A DNA stretch of 49,242 bases. It comes from Candidatus Omnitrophota bacterium. Lineage in GTDB: Bacteria; Omnitrophota; Gorgyraeia; Tantalellales; Tantalellaceae. Numbering within the stretch: the first letter of the stretch is position 1; every line of letters starts with the position of its first letter. Where the stretch lies: contig WJMH01000024.1 of NCBI GenBank assembly GCA_014728045.1, positions 1 through 49,242 of the forward strand, written 5' to 3'. Of the stretch, positions 43,601 to 49,242 are shown one piece after another. The notes beneath the pieces were generated by a model. The model searched no databases. It had not been told where the DNA came from and was given only the letters and a program-made list of their open reading frames with translations. Made by a program: the position numbers and the translations under genes.

Positions 43601-46600
43601 TTTTAGCGTCGACTTTCTCGATAAGACGAAGGTGATAATAAAGTGCCCTGAGGTCATACTCCACGGTCGAAAACTTAAGATCCATACTGTCGGCGATCTC
43701 TTCCCCTTCCAGAGCGGTATCCGGACCGGTAATGCCCTTATCGCATAAATAACTGAAAAGGCCGCGTATGGACCCCTTCGGAGGTCTATTCGCGTTCTCC
43801 CTTCCGCGGTTTTCCACAATATGTTTCATGATTATCTGCAGTATCTCTTCTGCGGCTATGTCATTGGGTATGAACGTGATCCGCCTGTGCTCGCGCTTTG
43901 CGTCCTCATCTTTGGTGGGAAAGAGAGACATGATGCTCCTTGTAAAGTTCCTCCCGTCAAGACGCTTGAGAGCTTCGCTATCATCCGCCGCGACAGGTCT
44001 TGCGCTGATGAGCTCTGCCCATATCCTGGCAAGCTCCTTCTGAATCTCGCCCGCCTCGGTCCGGTCGGTAAAATCCTCCCTCACGCCTGTCTCCTCGACT
44101 ACACCTTCGGCGTTCAGGTTCTCAAGCCGCCTGGCGTCCATGGCTATCTTCGTGTTCAGCAGGCTCCTGGCGAAATCCAGCCCCATGTAATTCCTGTCGT
44201 ACCATTCCAAGGACGACCTTCCCAGATCGAAAAGCACGACCTCGCCGTTATCGCGAATACCGAAATTGGTGAGCTTGACATTGGTGATTATCGCCCCGCG
44301 CTTCGCCACCTCGCGCATACAGCAAATGTATTTTTCCAGAACGTCCCAGCCGATCTTCACCTTGTTGGCGAAGGACTTGTCCCTGAGGTCCTCGAACTCG
44401 CCCGTTCCCCCGATTAGATGCTGAAGGTACACCGTAAGGGGCGTGACCCTCTCCTGGTATATGCGTCCGTCTATTATAGTAAAATCAGCAATAAGCCCTC
44501 CCAGGCGCTCCTGCGCGGTAAGGTAACTGCCCAGAAGGCCCAGCTGTTCAACATAATCCAACACCATCCCGGCGACTACATCCGTCTCGGGCCTTGACCT
44601 GTCCACCTCGATACCTTCGTACGATAACATCGCCCTGTAGGCGAATTCTATCGCCGGCGTTAACTTCTCATCATAGAGGATATCTTCCCCGTGTTCTGTG
44701 TAAAGAGTTATAAAAAGGTCCATGCACGCGGGGCCGTGTTCCGTCTTCATGAAGACATCCCAGATGAATTCGGCGTATTTGTTCTTAAGCAACTTGCGAA
44801 CGATATATTTGGATCTGTCGATCTCGACATCCGTCTCACTGGTCTCGGTTATGACCGTATCGGCGGAAAAGCCTTCCACCGCGTTCATTACGTGTTTTTT
44901 CTCTTCCTCTTCAATCCTCTTGTTCAGGCGCTCGTGATCTACCCCTGCGTTGTCGCAAAGCTGGCGGAAAGCGTCAACATCCCCGTGCCGGTAGACCCGT
45001 AAAAGGTGATGCGCGAGGCGCTGCACGTCATCCGGGTATTTCTCGCGGGGAAGAACGCTTTTGGCGTACTGGTAAAAATCCTTTTCGTACTGTTTCTGGC
45101 GCTCCTGCGCCGGCTCGGGCCTTTCCTCGTCCAGCATGAGCATGATATGCTCTCGCCCGTTCTCGGTAAGGGCCAGGTTGTCCAGTGCCCATTTATGGTA
45201 AGCGCTTAACTTCTGTCCCCGGGGAATAAAGTGGCGTGCATGTAAAGCCGCCAAATGGTGGCGCTTCTGTTCGGGATAGGCAAGGACCTCCGCCGAATTC
45301 TCGTATATTTCGTGATCTAGTATCTCCGCCAGCCTTATGACCCTCAGGGCCCTTTTGCTCTGGGTCTCTCTCACATGGGCTAGTTCCAGATAATCCTCGT
45401 AAAAGGCGCTGGTCATGAAAATATGCAGTTTCCCGTCCTTTTCAGCGATATAGGAGACAACCGGCAGAAGTTCGGCGAACTGTTCACAGCCCGGCTCCAG
45501 GGGGAACCCGAAAAGTCCTCTGCCCTCAGCGGAGGCGACATCCAGAACATGCACGAGGGGCCTGTCCTCTCTTGCGCATACCGGAAGCTCTCTCTGCCTG
45601 AGGTAGGCGTTCACCGCGGGCCAGTTGATCTCTTTCTCTGGTATGACCGTCGAGGCATCATCTTCGTGCGCCCGGCAAAACTTGTCGATGAGCCTGCTCA
45701 ACTTCTCCTCTATTCCCTGAACGTGCCCGTAAGGAGCGGGAAATCTCAGCATGCCGATAGCGCCTTGTCCTTTCGGCTCGCGGGTAATTATGAACGCTTT
45801 GGAAGAACCGGGTACTCCAAAGAAGTCCGAGGTCACCGACAGATCCTCTCTCTGGGCAACAAGATCCTCCACGCGGGAGAACTCGCTGTTGACCAGCACG
45901 GCTTTCCCTTTCGGAGCAAGGTGCCCGGGAAGGGTGTTAATTATCTCCTTCAACAGAGCCCCGCCGAAATCAGTTACATTACTGTGCTCGTAAGGGGATG
46001 GGCTCTTGTCCCATAGGGGACCGGAAACATGGGGCATGTTGAATATGATAAGGTCATACTCGCCCAGCCCCGTCAAAAGATGGTTTTTGAACGCGTGTAC
46101 CTGCTGGTAACCCGCGTTGCGGCAGGTTAATTTCGTATCTTCAACCGCAAGTTCAAGCATATCCACCGCGTCCACCCGGGCCCCTTTAGAAGCGGCTATG
46201 CGCGCTTCAAGGCCTTTACCGCATCCGACCACAAGAACCTTCTTTCCTTTTTCCGCGAAATTCCCGGTAGCTCTTGCGCTTATTTCGCTGGAGGGGTGAA
46301 CGCCGTTATAAACGCCGGGCAGCAATGCGATGCGTTCTATCCTGACAGGCACCAGGTATTTGTCCGATGAAGGTATGACCGGGCAGATCTCGATAAGCCC
46401 GCCCCAGTTGTTGAAAACCGCGTATGAATAAGTGCATTTCCGCATCTTTTCAGAACCGGGGAATTTCTCTCTCAGGAGATGATCGATCTGGCCGTGGGTT
46501 TCCCCGGAAAGGTCTTCCCGGTATGCCGCAAGGTCCAAAATCTTTGACCGCCCTTGCTGATCCGTCCACACCAGACCGGCATAAATGCCTTTATACCTCA

Positions 46601-49242
46601 CAAGCGAAACCCGGCCGCGGAACTCCTCCTCGCCTGAAAGATCATAGACCACCCTTGCTTCCCTTTCAGCAAGTTCATGCGCGGGCAGGGTATAGATACT
46701 GACCCCGTCTTCCGTGCGCCAGTCGGATGCTTTCGGCTGGACATCAAGCGCCCTTAAAGTCGCGGATACAGCCTCATCGGCCAGATCAGGATCGCTCAGG
46801 ACGGGTCCGCCGCGTTCGGATATTTCTCCGTGTTTGCCGCCTCCGGTGCTTTCTCCGGATCTTTCCTCTTTCAGGGAGACCTTCGTCTTGCATAAGAACA
46901 GCATATCCTCTCCCTCGGGCTTCTTAAAGCAATAGACCCTGGCAAGGTCCCTAACCGGTATCTTCACAATAAGTTCGATCTGGCCGGCTACATAATATAT
47001 ATCCAGGACAAAAGAAAAAGCCTGTCCGCTGGCTTCGTCCTCGCACTCGGCGTACACTTCCTTGCGGTAGCCTCTTTCGGCTTCTCTCTTGATCTCGCCA
47101 ACGGAAAAAGCAGTCTTTTCGATAATCCGCCTGAGGTTACGCCGGCTCACCAGAAGTTCCCATCCGCTGATGCCGAAATCGGTCTGGTTCCCCCGGATAT
47201 CCAGCCTGCTTTCTATCTTCCGTATAAGCGCGGCATCCTCAAGAACGTGTCCGGCCATCTCCCGCAGTTTTTCCTTTTCCGCCGAACCGGTAAGGATATC
47301 TTCTATGCTCCTGTAAGCTCCCTTATCCTGGATCTCATCCGGGGGTTTAAGACGCATCTTCTCCAGAGAATCGGCGTAATCCCCCACGAATATATTTCCG
47401 GAATGGATCGCATCATACTGGCCCCTGGCCGGATCTATCAGCAGAGCTCTTTTCCCCTTGCGCCAGAGAGCTATCCACGCGTGCGTGGAAGGCACCTCCG
47501 CGGCTATCCCTTTAAGAAGGTCAAGCTGAGGCCCCTCTCCCACTTCTATCTCGATCCTGTCAGGCGAATCCCCGCCCAGGGGAAGTCCGGTCTCTTCGGC
47601 AAGGACCCGTGAAAGAACATAACAGCCGGCAAAACAGGAGCCGAGATCCCTTCTGTACTCTTTACGGATATGGTGGTAAAAAGCCCCGTTGAGTTCCGTG
47701 CATTTCCTCTTTATGCCCTCGGCCCATTCCGCTCTTCGGAGCGGATTGTCCGCGGTAAAGCTAACCCCGTCTTTTGAGGGGTCCGGCAGGCAGCTTACTT
47801 CTATTCTCCCTTTACCGGAGGGGAGAGTATCGAACTGCTCCAATACCGCTGCCAGAAATTCCCACCTGAGACGATACCCATCGGCTATTACCCTCTCTTC
47901 GGCGCCCCCGGAGTTGAAGACGATCTCTGTGTTCTCGAACGCTTTCATCGACTTGAGCATGCTCATCGCTTCCCCGGCGAGGCTCTCCAGGTCCACGTTC
48001 TCGTAAAGCCCTCTTTCATCATCAATCACGCCAAGGAACCTTCGCGCCTGGTCAAGGTTCTTCCTCATAAAACCCAAAAGGTCCTCGAACTCATCTGACC
48101 GGACAACATCCTCCGGCAACTCTTCTTTAAGCTGCTCCATAAAATTAATTTTTGAGCGCGTCTGGGCGATATTGAACCTCACAAGGGTTTTTATCTCACG
48201 GAGCACTGTCTCCTGTCCCCCGAAAGAACCCGCCGGTCTTTCAAGAATGACCCGGCATATCCTGGCAAGATCCCGCGCCTCCTGCGCTTCCTTTCTCAGT
48301 TTCGCTTCGGTCCGCGCGGAGGCGAGCCCTCTTAAACTGGAGTCTATGAAATATTCTATGATGGAAGAGGTGATATGCCACGTCTCCGATATGCTCCGTG
48401 CAGCCGGTTCGGCCAGACGCATCTGATTTAACATGAACTTGTCGATTACATACCGGCTGAGCGTGGGGTCAGTGTATCTGTGGGGATCGCTCTTCCACCG
48501 GCCCTCCAGTTTGGCGCTGGCGTGCGAGTATTCTTGCTCAAGCAATCTTTCCAGGAAGGCGCGGCGCTTTGGATACATGTTGACATTGTGCGTCAGCAGA
48601 TGAAAAGCCTCTTCGGTCAGGTAAACGAACTTGCCCTTGCCGCCTCTGGTGCCCGCGTGTGAAAAGATCCATTTGTCAGCAAACCTGTCAAGATAGAGGA
48701 ACCTCTGCTGGATGGAACCTGTAACGCCATGATCGTGTTTTATCAGGATGAGATTACAGTCTTCAGGAAGCCTTATGCCGCTGTCCAGGAGCCTTGTGTG
48801 ATAATAGTCCGAATATACGGCTCCCCGAACGGACTCACCCCATACCTGGTACTGCCGGGCGTCTTTAAGGTGTTCCCTCAATAGTTCGTGGGACGCCAGG
48901 TCGTATGAATTGGCCGATCCGAGGTTGGGGGTATCTTCCTCCCTCCTGTCATCTTTTTCGGAGAAGGCGCTTTTAACCATCTCATGAACAGCGAAGGCCG
49001 CAAAACACGCGCCCACGCTGCAAAGAAGAGGAGAAGCAAAATACGCCGCCGCGCTCGGTAGAACCGAGCCGAACCCCAGGTCCAGACCCGTGCCTATCAA
49101 GACCCCGCCCAGGGCCAGCTCTGCGATCACGCGATGACGGGGTCTCATTGTGATCATGACGGCCGCGCCCAGACGGAGCGCATGATATAAAAGCAACGGC
49201 ACGCCTACGAGCAGGGAGACGCCGAGGATCGCATCAATGACG
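37641..49242 (-). CDS. Giant multidomain protein (partial; start lies beyond the window)
   Basis: One uninterrupted frame of more than 3860 codons. Codon 1 below is the GTG at 49202, but the frame stays open to the edge, so the N-terminus is missing. Modules, with rough residues: hydrophobic segments (1-65); HATPase/histidine-kinase-like helices without a phospho-His (300-480); transglutaminase-like Cys near 523, His574, Asp near 589; class I methyltransferase with VVGCGKG (about 989) and NMPH (1055); kinase-like loop NVKLTNFG (1640) and DLG (1659); winged helix (1804-1880); adenylate-kinase-like P-loop GRAGSGKTT (1943); GNAT (2130-2250); HAD phosphatase DFDGV (2350) to GDSVGT (about 2552); second GNAT-like part (2620-2750); HEIDE (2928); methyltransferase GAGSGDKT (3018); GNAT (3200-3340); GHKL ATPase with G1 DRGEGLP and G2 GRGMGF (3406-3520); HPr-like region (3548-3640); unknown C-terminal domain. 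The function is unknown. Confidence 0.85.
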   Translation of the reverse strand, partial: VIDAILGVSLLVGVPLLLYHALRLGAAVMITMRPRHRVIAELALGGVLIGTGLDLGFGSVLPSAAAYFASPLLCSVGACFAAFAVHEMVKSAFSEKDDRREEDTPNLGSANSYDLASHELLREHLKDARQYQVWGESVRGAVYSDYYHTRLLDSGIRLPEDCNLILIKHDHGVTGSIQQRFLYLDRFADKWIFSHAGTRGGKGKFVYLTEEAFHLLTHNVNMYPKRRAFLERLLEQEYSHASAKLEGRWKSDPHRYTDPTLSRYVIDKFMLNQMRLAEPAARSISETWHITSSIIEYFIDSSLRGLASARTEAKLRKEAQEARDLARICRVILERPAGSFGGQETVLREIKTLVRFNIAQTRSKINFMEQLKEELPEDVVRSDEFEDLLGFMRKNLDQARRFLGVIDDERGLYENVDLESLAGEAMSMLKSMKAFENTEIVFNSGGAEERVIADGYRLRWEFLAAVLEQFDTLPSGKGRIEVSCLPDPSKDGVSFTADNPLRRAEWAEGIKRKCTELNGAFYHHIRKEYRRDLGSCFAGCYVLSRVLAEETGLPLGGDSPDRIEIEVGEGPQLDLLKGIAAEVPSTHAWIALWRKGKRALLIDPARGQYDAIHSGNIFVGDYADSLEKMRLKPPDEIQDKGAYRSIEDILTGSAEKEKLREMAGHVLEDAALIRKIESRLDIRGNQTDFGISGWELLVSRRNLRRIIEKTAFSVGEIKREAERGYRKEVYAECEDEASGQAFSFVLDIYYVAGQIELIVKIPVRDLARVYCFKKPEGEDMLFLCKTKVSLKEERSGESTGGGKHGEISERGGPVLSDPDLADEAVSATLRALDVQPKASDWRTEDGVSIYTLPAHELAEREARVVYDLSGEEEFRGRVSLVRYKGIYAGLVWTDQQGRSKILDLAAYREDLSGETHGQIDHLLREKFPGSEKMRKCTYSYAVFNNWGGLIEICPVIPSSDKYLVPVRIERIALLPGVYNGVHPSSEISARATGNFAEKGKKVLVVGCGKGLEARIAASKGARVDAVDMLELAVEDTKLTCRNAGYQQVHAFKNHLLTGLGEYDLIIFNMPHVSGPLWDKSPSPYEHSNVTDFGGALLKEIINTLPGHLAPKGKAVLVNSEFSRVEDLVAQREDLSVTSDFFGVPGSSKAFIITREPKGQGAIGMLRFPAPYGHVQGIEEKLSRLIDKFCRAHEDDASTVIPEKEINWPAVNAYLRQRELPVCAREDRPLVHVLDVASAEGRGLFGFPLEPGCEQFAELLPVVSYIAEKDGKLHIFMTSAFYEDYLELAHVRETQSKRALRVIRLAEILDHEIYENSAEVLAYPEQKRHHLAALHARHFIPRGQKLSAYHKWALDNLALTENGREHIMLMLDEERPEPAQERQKQYEKDFYQYAKSVLPREKYPDDVQRLAHHLLRVYRHGDVDAFRQLCDNAGVDHERLNKRIEEEEKKHVMNAVEGFSADTVITETSETDVEIDRSKYIVRKLLKNKYAEFIWDVFMKTEHGPACMDLFITLYTEHGEDILYDEKLTPAIEFAYRAMLSYEGIEVDRSRPETDVVAGMVLDYVEQLGLLGSYLTAQERLGGLIADFTIIDGRIYQERVTPLTVYLQHLIGGTGEFEDLRDKSFANKVKIGWDVLEKYICCMREVAKRGAIITNVKLTNFGIRDNGEVVLFDLGRSSLEWYDRNYMGLDFARSLLNTKIAMDARRLENLNAEGVVEETGVREDFTDRTEAGEIQKELARIWAELISARPVAADDSEALKRLDGRNFTRSIMSLFPTKDEDAKREHRRITFIPNDIAAEEILQIIMKHIVENRGRENANRPPKGSIRGLFSYLCDKGITGPDTALEGEEIADSMDLKFSTVEYDLRALYYHLRLIEKVDAKKTGRKAAYYVPERVRNKRELILPVLAAFTGSWLRPRASLLDEVHNNRIEPLLSGEDRARYSPRSRDGRPPVILLLGRAGSGKTTLGRSLAKELRVPHVSLGSLINRQRSLGHRLGREKLSDNGYVYGKLLAEELKMHYVDGGLVIDDSPRTADSVDALKKVLAEAGLGLEAIIELSVSAKTADSRVLHRSDKEARPWDKKKYVRAGRLRMHREFALPQIARWREKGQVLTLDAEAEPWLLEARALGKLKEKGVVAISERTLPARSQRRLIGQVRVAGEKIMIQSTMIGDDYSSIELTNDRGERIGFFYVMTGREDDTLFGSSRGIRGIYVKPEYRGMGLAKKMIESYFGVFGAVDLLLDEVMNPVLIHLAKNYLGFVAVDPLPENRVYLDLAHGEGEKPRIWIPDAYLRLCYDTGPAETMRGQFKSLREEPDDLDRFEQVYFNTFYKRASAVSESDKARLDWVENTPGISPASLQGVDAVITDFDGVDRDHSREVVTDDVIEAKREMSKRGVRSITITGLDRKRLFERIGGSGRAGRMSEASEYIVLNCSGATGHLVSKDGRIRPLEGFSKARLGDDATAGELERIAAEALLSACLEEGLAREAADDIEIWTRPEQVTISTRKDARVNALRNRIAGLIRKRLLHEGFPTAIEVSVSAGAVDITATSKGLSAIQMIKLLRLEKVVIVGDSVGTSAEPGNDRSLLTLTKRDLKEAGVDWPVEIIPVYVGSEENCSLPDNVLCAPSGGKEYHAALGLYRAISRAQDELVRDEIARERSMRIWGPIDRRKLTRWLEIWKRVQGVPDEVGLRRLSRTSADRTLSFSIGKDSGVITFDVVKDLESGRKRLLVIGEQLDEGLRRGRLMSLMHLYLVQLYDVDEVYHERMNPEYGEKFFRGLENSGIYSRINFEGEGDGVKYRSGTGEVNRFLVRHLVEDERALEKFLAKEDPGRGWEGLPNEIYTPEIKEAFRTGRFFAVRYREGRFEFAETALKGGISQMPEASGEELAILDQLYPRLIKPHQELLKHLDIVFFEGERVGHYSLSREQIYINARLLKKPRPLKRVICHEIDERAYVIKGMDKFDPDWREKRGRERIEERINELAREKHRKLKSSEGGYLLRAAEEFLDEKKHPVIRVSSFRELLKRVMGNREKIDGIDFGAGSGDKTRDVMQLLESLYPKVSFTGVDSSDIRAKVAISRGIPVVPLSVEEYMRSGLFKSGKDIVTMFSVYPPVLAEFIDAAKWAISKDGIIIIALGEQDMMDLIKGDKVYGAVDADQVWSILSDFELVRFSDTLDWPQGDSSMALNPYAFVYMPGRKISSVMGIDRVKISPPPEYSNLAEYGEWLEEEVLGEEPAGNIRPASDADREAVKDLSRRINPPGYSDGAASCISGKGPCLVKVYEEDGKVLGYIWFSHSDDKQKMQIEEIAVSQAAEGRGIASHLLADVISQGLRSGIRTYLTQIKITGDRSFSLFKKFGFRWAGGRQSRSNAIEYRLELAAEELLWKTEIADPRLEKEVYAAGLDLSRVMARMKKAFGGRAKSIEDVLNEILLNMTEYTRGGYIKLYAERDDKDDIKSVKILSKDRGEGLPDKPDDLLEKSLLRRESAGRGMGFPKIALEPDEAVIECSNTRWVRRAEPGGSGRWFMDEGRSDVRYGTRYTLVYDLAREQEYRTIGKKKIESGDVIVPDEFNEVSVNMRGKIPAASYWPVKHIQRACKGILRSLPEAEMVIIGEGGDRTVNTHVTSIEMLDILQSHTSSDGTCSVDVLVRGPYPASALLRAERELEKAADKAFPEQRRTGSEWTSPAGEFTEQIIAKAFEASRRGQKIIIGIDTSWIPLEQGIQPLVSEVCRLSRREGLENIIFVRERSSELAGRVVLEAEKSSTSLSNVIILAPEQAIRSEEFDPLRSTSSSKKAFLAGVDARELTGSSYVALLEMLTLAVKLAFGETVSSDRSVMGAERIGPRTWIFIPKAKPMDFEMQKAVYHAQLQALIAA

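Noticed and set aside
1-49242. CRISPR arrays, insertion sequences, prophage genes or attachment sites
   Set aside because: I saw no regularly spaced direct repeats, transposase or integrase motifs, or phage structural genes. The tRNA genes are intact with no duplicated 3' ends.

Overview
The window comes from a Gram-negative (diderm) bacterium. It carries lipid A genes (lpxC, fabZ, lpxI, lpxB, msbA) and outer-membrane assembly genes (bamA, ompH/skp). It also has gene orders best known from Firmicutes: ispE-spoVG-glmU-prs-rplY-pth and ywlE-rpiB-glyA. A very large multidomain ORF, a SpoVG with an inserted zinc ribbon and a 31-residue basic ribosomal-type protein add to this. The mix suggests an uncultured candidate-phylum lineage, and Candidatus Omnitrophota (OP3) is my best guess. 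That is inference from gene content and not a search result. Almost all genes lie on the minus strand, so transcription runs mostly from high to low coordinates.

Layout in transcription order. (1) 37641-49242: one giant gene, open at the right edge of the window, with more than ten recognisable modules. (2) 37467-37634: a lone plus-strand initiator tRNA gene with its own promoter and a terminator. (3) 37399-30068: purB-purM-purD-purE-ywlE-rpiB-glyA-comEB-nrdR, a purine, one-carbon and deoxynucleotide operon behind a strong promoter, ending at a bidirectional terminator shared with the convergent ppiD-like gene. (4) 28538-29995 (+): a PpiD/SurA-like membrane-anchored chaperone, divergent from a class II aldolase gene.

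(5) 27759-6127: a long, tightly packed run starting at a perfect consensus sigma-70 promoter. Its genes are hisG, a tiny mS38/bS22-like ribosomal protein, a TPR protein, the transketolase N-half, an FtsH-like protease, a lipoprotein, the transketolase C-half, ispE, spoVG, tRNA-Gln, glmU, prs, rplY and pth. After an internal promoter come rpsF, ssb, rpsR, rplI, dnaB, bamA, ompH, lpxC, fabZ, lpxI and lpxB. Many gaps are under 30 nt and several genes overlap as ATGA or TGATG. (6) 5095-6119 (+): a Gfo/Idh oxidoreductase convergent with lpxB. (7) 5061-2: msbA, then rpsB-tsf-pyrH-frr-tRNA-Lys with its own promoter.

Together the conserved part couples translation (uS2, EF-Ts, RRF, bS6, bS18, bL9, bL25, Pth, three tRNAs), precursor supply (UMP kinase, PRPP synthetase, GlmU, IspE, transketolase, purines) and envelope building (lipid A, Bam, Skp, FtsH). 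The most unusual item is the giant protein. It combines a membrane-associated N-terminus, two GHKL-like regions, a transglutaminase-like Cys/His/Asp set, two methyltransferases, a kinase-like catalytic loop, a winged helix, an adenylate-kinase-like P-loop domain, GNAT acetyltransferases, a HAD phosphatase and an HPr-like region. No intergenic gap exceeds 300 nt.
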